Assembly (NCBI GenBank): GCA_028023455.1
Contig: JAQFVV010012446.1
Coordinates: 2,296,001-2,360,000 of the forward strand
Direction of reading: 5' to 3'
Length of the DNA stretch: 64,000 bases
DNA from: Epiperipatus broadwayi
Lineage: Eukaryota; Onychophora; Udeonychophora; Euonychophora; Peripatidae
In this document: piece by piece, positions 54,454-63,136 of the stretch
How positions within the stretch are numbered: the stretch's first letter is position 1
Layout: each line of letters opens with the position of its first letter
Position numbers and translations under genes: made by a program
The notes under the pieces: generated by a model
Seen by the model: the letters and a program-made list of their open reading frames with translations, nothing else
Database searches by the model: none
Told to the model about the DNA's origin: nothing

Positions 54454-54597
54454 AATAATCATTAGTGTAGTCTTGCATTGGTGGTCGAGAGGTCAGCGCG
54501 ACTGCCTTGCACTTGCAGGCAGTTGCCCAGGTTGCGGGTTCGTGTCCCGACCGATGCTATGACACTTTTATAAAAATAAAAAATAATCATTAGTGTA
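54454..54597 (+). mobile_element. SINE S1 inserted in family C unit 2
   Basis: The 16-bp target-site duplication AATAATCATTAGTGTA lies at 54,454-54,469 and 54,582-54,597. Unit 1 at about 54,030-54,060 shows the same site empty and uninterrupted, which fixes the insertion boundaries exactly. The cloverleaf acceptor halves GCATTGG and CCGATGC are intact. Confidence 0.95.
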
Positions 54598-54720
54598 TTT
54601 ATCTGAAATGGATGGCGTCAAAGTTGTGAGTGGAGCAAATTTGACAATGGTAAATGAAAATATAACAATTTACTCTAGATAAATACTCTTCATATAATAG
54701 AGATATATATGAGAGATAGT

Positions 54721-54773
54721 GACCTGGGCCAACCGATGAGTGCTGGTTCAGCACAAAATGCATCTTGGGGGTC
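54721..54773 (+). ncRNA. Hammerhead motif, family C, unit 2
   Basis: All helices are perfect: outer stem I GACC/GGTC, inner CCAA/TTGG, stem II GTGCTG/CAGCAC, stem III ATGCAT. Two core bases are changed (CCGATGA, and AAAA instead of GAAA). The fold is the clearest of the family but the copy should be inactive. Confidence 0.68.
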
Positions 54774-55249
54774 ATTTGTCTTTTATTATATCTTGATTTA
54801 TATGAATTTAAAAAGAATGGGGAAGTATGAAGGTGTTTATTATATCTATAAAGATTTAAGAACAAGTGTAATGGGCCTCATAATGTTTCTAAATACAAAC
54901 ATTTTTCAAAATATGATCCTAGGAATGGAAATTGCTTTTAAAACAGTGTGCTTGGTGATTATTCTTGTATATGCATATGCTTGATAATTGTTTTCAAGAT
55001 TACAATCTATATCTTCATCTCTTTGAATAAATTAAAAGTTCAATATTACAACATTTCAAAATGGTCTTTAAACTTGAATTATAAGTAAATAAAATTATAC
55101 CAAACTTTATTATACATATATTTCATGACCCAAAGTTATGATTTTTGCTAATGCACTTTTCAATCTATTACCAAATTATAATCAATATCATTATGTTCAT
55201 GGCATATAGTATAAACTTTTGTAAGCAATGCCCGCCATCTAGCTGGAGG

Positions 55250-55500
55250 GTGGAGAAGATTGAAACTTATCCATTAAAGTTTGAAGATTTGCTATCTTAA
55301 TATAAACTGAGCACTGATTGAATATTTGTGTGGGAGATGGTGCTCTGGACCAATTGATGAATGCTGATTTAGCACAAAATACGAATATTGGAGATCATTT
55401 ATCTTTTTCACATAAATGTGATCATGTGTATCCATTGTATAAGATGGAGTGCATAGCTGTAAGGAGCATGAAAGTTTGAGTTCATGTCCTTATAATTAAA
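55250..55500 (+). mobile_element. Family C unit, diverged subfamily
   Basis: ATTAAAGTTTGAAGATTTGC and TATCTTAATATAAACTGAGC match the repeat at 38,110-38,185; the ribozyme and the GTGATCATGTGTATCC plus GTTCATGTCC tail follow. Confidence 0.65.
55342..55396 (+). ncRNA. Hammerhead motif, family C, decayed
   Basis: CCAA/TTGG inner stem I, TTGATGA, TGCT/AGCA stem II, AAAAT. Two core changes. Confidence 0.45.
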
Positions 55501-55504
55501 ATAT

Positions 55505-56220
55505 TAAATGCAAAAACACATAGAGATATAATTATTGCCAATGAGTGTTCTCTTGTTTAAAGAACGTTAGAGAGTCAGATGATAAAATCATATGCCCTGG
55601 CTAATATCTTTGAAGCAAAATTACTATTAGAAAATATCAGACCATGAACTGAAGATAATTTAAGATAATACCTCGGATATAGGTTTAATTATGATATATC
55701 ATTTTCTAGATAACTTTCACCATATCATGTTTGACATTTACGTAATTACTATTATGTATGTTGAAAAGACATTGAGACTAAATGAATATCATTTCAACAA
55801 TTTTTACATTTTTATTAATGGCCCTTTACCTCAAATCCAATACATCGTGATCATATATCAGAACTGAAAACTCAGACCACCTTTCTTCATTAAGCATGAA
55901 TTTTGTGAACAACTTTCATTTATCATGGGAATTGACATTTTGGCCATGTGAATTTCCATGACCTGCCTCCACACATACATGTTGTGCAAATGAACAATAA
56001 ACCAAGCACATTGTACAAAATAATCATTAATACTTAAGAAAGTTAAGTAAGAATAAAATATCAGAACTTATTTGAAAAAAGACAGAAAAATAAATTCTCA
56101 TATTCAAAACAATGTAGTATTCAATAGACAATAGTTAAATTATATTTTGATAATAATAATAAAAGTTAAATTTATTTAAAATATTTAAAAGTTTAAATCA
56201 GTATTTAAAGAATGTGTTGC
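55505..56220. other. AT-rich stretch without recognised features
   Basis: Nothing recognised. Confidence 0.5.
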
Positions 56221-56230
56221 AATTCAAAAA

Positions 56231-56340
56231 AATTTTTTTTTTCTCATATGTCATAGCATCGGCCGGGACGCGAACCCACAACCATCTGCAACCAACTACT
56301 TGCTTGCAAGGCAGGTGCGATGACCTCTCGGCTAACAACG
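56231..56340 (-). mobile_element. SINE S1b copy, minus strand
   Basis: The minus strand carries GTTAGCCGAGAGGTCATCG, the variable-arm-like block, GTGGGTTCGCGTCCCGG and CCGATGCTATGACATATGAG. The B box is perfect. The overlapping frames on both strands are SINE sequence. A target duplication is uncertain. Confidence 0.85.
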
Positions 56341-56344
56341 GAAT

Positions 56345-57725
56345 TATTAAAAAAGTTGCTAATTATAAGTTTAAAGTATTCGTGGCAACTTGCTATTTCA
56401 GAGTTTAAATGGAAACTTGAAAATAAGTAATATAGTTTGAAAGAAGATAAAAATTTGAGAATGTGTTTGACGTCAAAATACAAATAGATATATTGAAAAA
56501 ATTAAAATACAAACGGACTTGTTTTTTTCAAAAAATTCAAATTAAAGAATGAAATGTATTAACAACGTATTAAAAACGGCGACAAATAAGGTTATAAATA
56601 ATATTGTATACATCCGTCAAACTCTGATTGCCTTCATATTTTTGCAAATGTAAAATTATACAATGATGGAAATTCTTTTAAGACCTGCAAAATTTAAAAG
56701 GTTTCTAATTAAAAATGATCGTGCAAATAATTGAAAGTACTTCTGTATTTTATGGCTATTAATAATATTTATTATCACTGTCAACATTTTATTGTTTTAT
56801 TATTATTATAAAAATATGACTATAAGAATAAAACTACAACTAATATTTTATTTGATTCACCTTACTAATATATATAAGAATTATATAAAAGATTGCAGAA
56901 TTACAGCATTTATTAAGTTAATCATTAACAATAATAAAATATAACATAATGCATTTCTTTTACAGATAAGTGTCAAACAACAAACATTTATGTAATTATT
57001 TATTTATTTTATATACTGTAACGTTTTCCGTTTTGCTAGGCCTTTACACGCTAATATAAACTGCGCGTGAGTTGATCAAGCTATGTCAAAAAAGAAGAAA
57101 GTTATATTTCTATTCTAAAAACATAGCTATATTTCCTGATCAACTCGGCCTATTAATTGTTGAGAATTGTGCTATTGACGAAATCAGCTTTTAATTTATT
57201 TAATCTGGGCGCCAGAATTCCTAAGAATTCGCTGAAATCGTCATATAACATCTCACAAATAAAAAAAAATACTTTTAAACTAATCGGTATTACATCATAC
57301 CGTAACGAGAATTAATTTTTTAAGATTATTATTCCTGGGCTTATTCAAACATATTGGCAAAGGTAAATTACATTTTTAAATCTTATTAAACTACTAATAG
57401 ATTTAATAATAAAAAATAATAACTATTATTAATAACGCACAAATGAAAATTGATATTAGAAATATTTTTATTCTAATAGATAAAAAAAAAAATATGAAAT
57501 AAATTACTTATCGAGTAAATTAGAGAGAACACATTTCAGACGTGAATCAATTAATAAAAAAAACAATTTTACAATTACTGTTCATATCTAAATTTCTTCT
57601 AGAAATTTCCTTAAAAAAAATGGATGTCTCTTGTACAAGAAAATTAATGTCTCTATCGGGATTGTTTAAACATACTTTTAGAAATTGTTTGAAAACGTTT
57701 AATTTGGTCACAATCAGGAGTAATG
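56345..57725. other. AT-rich stretch without recognised genes
   Basis: A less AT-rich patch lies near 57,020-57,240, with GAGTTGATCA and TGATCAACTC at 57,069 and 57,137 forming an inverted pair. Frames at 57,542-57,777 are not convincing. Confidence 0.4.
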
Positions 57726-57730
57726 AAGTA

Positions 57731-57746
57731 TAACTTACCGGTAAGT
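57731..57746. promoter_or_regulatory. Perfect 16-bp palindrome with GTAAGT on both strands
   Basis: AACTTACCGGTAAGTT is its own reverse complement, so a splice-donor-like CGGTAAGT appears on each strand. It lies just downstream (minus strand) of the promoter-like tract at 57,747-58,117. Whether it is used as a donor is unknown. Confidence 0.4.
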
Positions 57747-58117
57747 TTTGTGCATTCAGTAGTAGATAACTATGCATAGTTTTTTGGGTAGAATGAGCTC
57801 GGCCTTTTGGTTATTATTTGATCCTGTGGTCCATTCTCCTAGTCGGTCACGAAAGCTTTTCTGGTATACATCTTCAGGCACGATGTCTTCAGAGGCTCCG
57901 GTTCACTCCGACATGCCGAATTACTTCAGCGTAGAGCAATCTTGGATATATTATTGCTATCCAAGACCAACTAGAGAAACCAACGAACAAGATGTCCTTC
58001 AAACTGATCTCTGCCTTTTATACTCTCTAGAGGCCCAGTTTTCCGACTTCTGCGCATATCTTTTGTTTGTCAAAATATCCGTTGATAATCTTATATATTC
58101 TTTATAAAATTTATGTT
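57747..58117 (-). promoter_or_regulatory. LTR-like or gene promoter, minus strand
   Basis: The minus strand has a consensus TATA box (GAGTATAAAAGGCAG, about 58,012-58,026), less AT-rich sequence downstream and the GTAAGT site at the end. The minus-strand upstream boundary could be TGTAAC at 58,117. It may be the LTR of a retrotransposon or the first exon of a host gene. The 111-residue plus-strand frame over it (57,772-58,107) is probably a chance frame. Confidence 0.35.
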
Positions 58118-58559
58118 ACAAAGTCTCTATTTTTTTCAGCATAATTCTGCCATCTTTAATTAGTTGAAATATTTTTACTTTCTCTTATCTAGATTGGTAA
58201 TTTGTGTCTTTTGTTCTCTCCAATTCTAACTTTTATTTCTAATTACATAAAAAAAAACTGAAAGAATAATTTAACTTTCATTGTATGTTATTTTTTTAAA
58301 AAAAAAATTAGTCAAAAAAAATCTAAATTTACTTTTATTTTTTAGCTTCTACCAAATGCCAATATATTTGCAACGTATATAAATAAACGTTACAATACTT
58401 TACCTTTGGATAAGTAAAGCAATTTTAGCAAGATCGTTTTCAGCTGCATAAAACTTTAGCATCTGCATTCTTTCTAAAAAATAAATAAATTACACAATGA
58501 AATTATTAGCAGTATTTATATACACTCATATAAGTACATTTAAATACATGAAAGCATCA

Positions 58560-58700
58560 ACATTTAAACAATATCAATAACAATGGAATAATCTCAATAT
58601 GTTGTCAAGGCAACCTTTTAACAATAAAGGTTGAAATCCACCTTTATCTATGGTCTAATAAGTTTATATAGATACTAAAGATTGCATTTTGACTAGAGAG
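58560..58700 (+). mobile_element. Family D copy
   Basis: GTTGTCAAGGCAACC, then TTTAACAATAAAGGT and TATGGTCTAATAAGTT match the copy at 58,880. Confidence 0.55.
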
Positions 58701-58879
58701 AGTGAAATTATTAATTCAAAGAAGTTTAAATAAACCTCATTAAACAGATACATATAATCTGTTCTAAAAGCAAACTAACAAATAATCAATTATAATATTC
58801 AAACTCTAATTATAACTTTCAAATTGCATCCCAGCTAAGTATTAATTAGATAATAAATATAATAAGCTAGATAGGTTTA

Positions 58880-59040
58880 TAAATGTACATGCATGAAGTC
58901 AGTCAACATTTAAATAATACCAATATAAATAACAATCAACAATGTCAATCTGTTGTCAAGGCAACCTCCTTTAACAATAAAGGTGGATATCTAACTTTAT
59001 TTATGGACTAATAAGTTCATATAGAAAATAAAAATTGTAC
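58880..59040 (+). mobile_element. Family D copy
   Basis: AACAATCAACAATGTCAATC, TGTTGTCAAGGCAACC and TTATGGACTAATAAGTT. It lies about 330 bp from, and in the same orientation as, the copy at 58,560, which could reflect a tandem pair. Confidence 0.6.
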
Positions 59041-59289
59041 ATATATATATAATGACCATACCAAAAACAGAATTAAAGTTAATAGGACTAAAAGAATGAA
59101 GGAGCTTATTTCTCAGCAGTATAATTTAATCATAAAAGAAGAGTTCAACCACTAAGTTTTATGATCAGTAATAACTTTATCTATTAATAAAGCTCCTATT
59201 TCTTTTTATTAGAAACATTATCATATATTTATATAGGCATATCCATGTATATATATAAATATATTAATAAAATCAAGTCATACATCACA

Positions 59290-59565
59290 TGACTTATATA
59301 ATTTGCATTTATAAATATGTAAAATAAAAAGTATGCTAATAGCTCTAAACAAGCTTTTTTATGATAAAATGCTTAGCTTGAGTTGGTATTTTGAATCTAT
59401 AGTCCTAGCTCCTCACTGAAGAGAGCCATAGCTTGAAATCAGTCTGGGGATGGAGACAATCCTAGATAAATATTTTGAATGTGTTCTCTTGTAACATTTA
59501 TCTTAAAAGGAAAAAAATTTGCTTAGAGCTACTAATACATTCTTTATTTTACATATTTGTAAATT
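59290..59565. mobile_element. Family B unit with short inverted end
   Basis: AGCTCTAAACAAGC at about 59,340 and its near-complement after the ribozyme mark a short foldback. The plus strand carries the ribozyme. Confidence 0.7.
59410..59450 (+). ncRNA. Hammerhead motif, family B
   Basis: TCCTCA/TGGGGA, CTGAAGA, GAGC/GCTT stem around CATA, GAAAT, CAGTC. Core complete; stem III is weakened by C to T at its second base. Confidence 0.62.
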
Positions 59566-59609
59566 CAAACTATATAAGACATGTGATGTATAACTTGATA
59601 TTATTGGTA

Positions 59610-59940
59610 TTATTATTTAGCCATTGAGGCTTTGGCTATTTTATATTGCTAAGCTCATTAATATATGGTGTATCTGAATTTAGTTCAAGTCCATGTGATT
59701 ATTTCAGTTGGAGAGCTGGATTTGAAGATATATAGATATCTGAAATTTTCATATCTTCTTCATAATTAAGTATTAGATAAATGCTTAATTTGAGTTGGTA
59801 TTTTGAATATGGTGTTCTAGCTCCTTACTGAAGAGAGACATAGCTCAAAACCAGTCTAAGAACAATCCTAGATAGAGATTTTGAATGCATTCTCTTGTAG
59901 TATTTATCATAAAAATGGTTGTTTATAGCTAGAAGGTTTT
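59610..59940 (+). mobile_element. Family B unit, single orientation
   Basis: The same order as 1,545-1,860: GGCTTTGGCTATTTTATATTGC, TATGGTGTATCTGAA, GGAGAGCTGGATTTGAAG, the ribozyme, then TTTTGAATGCATTCTC. Confidence 0.75.
59822..59862 (+). ncRNA. Hammerhead motif, family B, covariant stem I
   Basis: TCCTTA pairs with TAAGAA (one mismatch), a paired change from TCCTCA/TGGGGA. CTGAAGA is intact, stem II is GAGA/GCTC with one mismatch, and the second box is AAAA. Confidence 0.55.
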
Positions 59941-59944
59941 ATAT

Positions 59945-61270
59945 ATATATATATGTATTATAACAATCGAAATGCAAGTGGAGATCGAATCTAACCGCAA
60001 AAACAATATCTGCAACTACCAGGGCGCCATCAAGGCATTTGAGCCTAGAAAAATTTATAAAGTAGGCAGATACGCGCTGTTAAGATTCCACTTTATTTAA
60101 ATATTCCGATCGTTAGCCCAAGTCACTAGCTCAGCGGAGACGCAGAGATAAAAATCTATAAATTTTATATCTTAAATATAAAAGAATAAAAGCCACTGCC
60201 AGAAATTAACACATAAAAATATTTATTTATGCACATATAAAATAACATTTAAATTTTTGAGGAATAAGTTTAACATTTTAGATTTTTATATTAACTTTTA
60301 ATTTCACATTTAACTAAGTTTCAATGAGTTTAATATTTTATTTAGATAGTCAAGTATGAATAGACTACATAGATCTGCATTTAAAAAGAAAATATTCTTC
60401 CCTGATTTAACCTTAGGCAACAAATTTCGCAACCAAACTAACGCCAATCCATCTGATACATTCATGTATTCAATGTAGCATGATACGACAACACAAAATA
60501 CTATACTGTCAGAAAATAAGTAGAAATAGAGAAGACATTGACTCTCCACCAACAGGAATGTGACATCTGTTGGCAAGTAGAACAATAAACAAAAAACTTC
60601 ATAGGAATGGACTGCGGTCTTCTGCCGACTTACAAACCCATCCATAGGCAAACAGAGGGTGTGTGGCATATATCTATAATCCTGCCCGTAGCGGACCTCA
60701 TACTACATCTACTAATTACACAAATATATCCAATCCATTGAACCAATTCAACTACGAAATGAATAACCTAAGATTACCCTCCCTTAATATAACTTTACAA
60801 AACTATATAGCCATTCACGCCCGACTTAAATTTAACATTTAAATACGTTCGCACAAATGCATTTTATAAAATTTGTTTTAAAATGTTGAGTACAGATCAG
60901 CTGCACAGATTCCACGGTCAAAAACATTCCAAATCAAACACAACCGACCAAAACACAAAGTCATCGATAAACGTCACTTGCATAGGGAATATACAAATCC
61001 CATTAGCATTCATCGTAAGATGCTTGCAGTGATATCGTTCACATATATTCCAATCGAACGTGAAAACCACAACATCATCAACCGCTAACGAATCTATGCA
61101 ACGTCTATACCCAACCTAAATTTCATCATTTAAAATTTAAACAATAAACAATTTATACAATAAGAAAGAAAAAAAATGATTTTTATCAATCGGAAAACAT
61201 ATAAAATTAAACATTATTAATTTGATTTAAAAACTTACAAAAGTCAGATAAGAGTCCGTTTTAACATTTA
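59945..61270. other. Unassigned stretch, C-rich on the plus strand in part
   Basis: From about 60,400 to 61,100 the plus strand has clearly more C than G and few shared repeats. A plus-strand frame of about 65 residues (about 60,893-61,089, with KTFQIKHNRPKHKVIDKRH and AVISFTYIPIE) and a 119-residue minus-strand frame (60,310-60,669, starting MPHTLCLPMDG) are both possible but unsupported by any family match. It may be single-copy host sequence. Confidence 0.25.
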
Positions 61271-61280
61271 AGTTGGCTTG

Positions 61281-61286
61281 TTTATT
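61281..61286 (-). terminator. Polyadenylation signal AATAAA for the minus-strand exon
   Basis: AATAAA on the minus strand, about 60 bp past the stop codon at 61,347. The position suits a short 3' untranslated region. Such hexamers are common in AT-rich DNA, so it is only supporting evidence. Confidence 0.5.
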
Positions 61287-61346
61287 AATTTGTAAAACTT
61301 GACGAAAGTTCTTAATTGATTTCAATAATTGTTCATTTCATATAGC

Positions 61347-61652
61347 TTATGGTAGAAGAGTCCATGTTCCCGTTGGCAATTCCCACGGAGACTTTCCTGG
61401 AAGACCGGTCTGATATTTTGGAGGTAGCATTAGCTGGTTCTGTTCTGGTATCACAGTCTTTGCATTTTTAAAATAAATGAGTGAAGACGGCAAGTGCGTC
61501 TTGTTGCTCGACTCACCAAAATCAAGTTGGAAAACTGACTGGAACTCAATATTTTTTCTTTTTATAGTCCTCCTATGGATTCCATGAACAAAAACGTCAC
61601 TGTTCTGTTTTTTCGTTATGGTCCAGGCCTTTATTTGCTTCCACTGGTCAAG
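61347..61652 (-). CDS. Terminal coding exon of an unrecognised host gene
   Basis: The minus strand has an open stretch of 101 codons and a TAA, opening directly after an acceptor-like TTTTAG (the TAG is the in-frame stop that bounds it). It starts LDQWKQIKAWTITKK, continues NSDVFVHGIHRRTIKRKNI, FQSVFQLDFGESSNKTH and KTVIPEQNQLMLPPKYQTG, and ends GKSPWELPTGTWTLLP. It has no ATG early on, balanced amino-acid use and five tryptophans, all unlike noise in this AT-rich DNA. No signal peptide or membrane segment. I do not recognise the family; the L-x-x-W ... V-x-V-x-G-x-x-R pattern faintly recalls a SANTA domain but not enough to assign. Upstream exons must lie at higher coordinates, possibly beyond the window. 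The acceptor lacks a good pyrimidine tract. Confidence 0.6.
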   Translation of the reverse strand, partial: LDQWKQIKAWTITKKQNSDVFVHGIHRRTIKRKNIEFQSVFQLDFGESSNKTHLPSSLIYFKNAKTVIPEQNQLMLPPKYQTGLPGKSPWELPTGTWTLLP

Positions 61653-61654
61653 CT

Positions 61655-62165
61655 AAAATCTCTTTCTTCTCTTATCTAACTTTTCATCTGACTTTTTAAT
61701 TACACAGCTTTTAGATAATTAATAAACAATCATTTCCATTTACAGATTACAGGAATTAATTAATACCTGTTTTTATTTTAACTTACGTTATTTTTTTATT
61801 AAAATATTTTTATATTTCAATCTTGTATTTTTTTATTAAAAAAAATACGTTCAAATACTTTTTTTTTTGTTTATGAAAAAAATATTTTTAAAGTTTAGCA
61901 TCTGTGCGAATACATATATATGCTTAACAAACATTTTAATTTTAGTGTTTAGTTTTTTCCTTTTATTTGCGAACTTTTAAGTTTTTATTTTAAATTAATG
62001 TAACGACATATTTATATATCATTACAATATATATATATATACTGTGTTCAAATAATAAGATGACTGATTCTCTCTCCACAAACTCCCTGTACCATTATCT
62101 CTGAATCAATATTTGCCCTATGAAGTGGCATAGTTCATCTATTCATCATCAAATTTTTTAAAGAA
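61655..62165. other. AT-rich stretch, probably intron of the minus-strand gene
   Basis: T-runs and AT repeats; no further exon recognised. Confidence 0.4.
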
Positions 62166-62169
62166 CTAG

Positions 62170-62330
62170 AATGTCTGGATCCCAAATTATGATATGAAAT
62201 GTGACAGCATGTTTGGTACCTGCATTAATTATTTCAATGCTCTTCCTGCTGTCATGAAATTTTGCAAACCTTTAGAAATATTTATGACTCATGGATTCAC
62301 TATCCTATAAAATTTGATTATTTCAAATTT
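62170..62330. repeat. Dispersed repeat family E
   Basis: GTCTGGATCCCAAATTATGA, ATGAAATGTGACAGCATG and ATGACTCATGGATTCAC match the copies at 21,185 and 13,055. Confidence 0.55.
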
Positions 62331-62389
62331 TTTAGTCACATTTTTACCAATTTGAAATGAAATTTAATGTTAGCACATTAGGAATATTA

Positions 62390-62870
62390 CATTTAATAAA
62401 ATTCTCTATAAATCTGTTAATAATAAAGATTTAACTCTTAGTGAGAATAAAGAGTTTATTTCTTTGCTACATAAGTTATCAATTAGTAAATTGATTTATA
62501 AAAATAGTTTTTATTGAGTGATATGAAAGTGGCCTGGAAGAAAGACCTGATTTTAAATTCATTACTAAATAGTTCAAAACAGTCAATTGATTGCAAATCT
62601 ATTCCAGGGGTTGTTTATAAGATTATTTGCAATTGTCATAAAAATTATATAGGTCAAAGTAAATTAAGTCTTAATGAAAGAGTTAAAAAAGAGTTAAAGT
62701 TCATAAGAGTAAAGTTAAAAATAGATATCAAAAGTCTGCTTTGTATGTTCATGACTAAATACTAGTCATAAAATATTAATTGGCAATGCAGAATTTATCT
62801 TTTATGAAAAAAGTGGATTGTAAAAAGAAATAAAACAAACTACGATGATAAAATTTGGTACTTACGTAGT
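62390..62870 (+). pseudogene. Penelope-like element GIY-YIG endonuclease remnant
   Basis: Upstream scraps VNNKDLTLSENKEF lead, after a frameshift, to CKSIPGVVYKIICNCHKNYIGQSKLSLNERVK, the start of a GIY-YIG domain (VYKI, YIGQS, R) as found C-terminal in Penelope-like reverse transcriptases. After another frameshift come HKINW-like and KKWIVKRNK-like residues at the expected distance. It belongs to a different subfamily from the remnant at 41,402. Reverse transcriptase motifs were not found upstream. Inactive. Confidence 0.72.
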
Positions 62871-63136
62871 ATGCCTGCCAGAAGCTTTTCAGTCATTTTA
62901 CTTCAAATAATCTATTCTTAGGAGTTTCCAATACATGGTATTAACAATATGGCTGAGTATCATATTAAATATTTACTTTTTTCTTTATTTATTAAAATGA
63001 TAAATAAAAGAGACACAAATGTCCAGAGGGTTGTAATTAAAAAATTTTTTTAGTGTAAATTCACTACACAGTTATAAACTAATCTTAAAGCACTCACAAA
63101 CAATATTTTGGAATCTTTCGAACCATGTTCTTTTCC

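Larger units (their letters stand above)
53933..54870 (+). mobile_element. Family C head-to-tail dimer
   Basis: Two units in the same orientation start with AACTCCGT at 53,933 and AACTCCGTG-type sequence at 54,346, a period of 413-414 bp. Blocks in order are CTAGAGATAATCTCTAG, GATGGCGTCAAAGTTGTGAG, TAACAATTTACTCTAGATAA, the ribozyme, then TTATATGAATTTAAAAA and GGTGTTTATTATATCTAT. The second unit is interrupted by a SINE S1 insertion; with that removed the ribozyme spacing (542 minus 128) is again 414 bp. The frame at 54,709-54,984 is repeat sequence. No protein is encoded. Confidence 0.88.

Noticed and set aside
54709-54984. Frame of 91 residues beginning in family C sequence
   Set aside because: The first half is the family C ribozyme and tail, so the frame has no coding meaning.
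57772-58107. Plus-strand frame of 111 residues
   Set aside because: It lies opposite a strong minus-strand TATA promoter and leader-like sequence and has no recognised domain. A chance frame in a less AT-rich tract is more likely, although not excluded.
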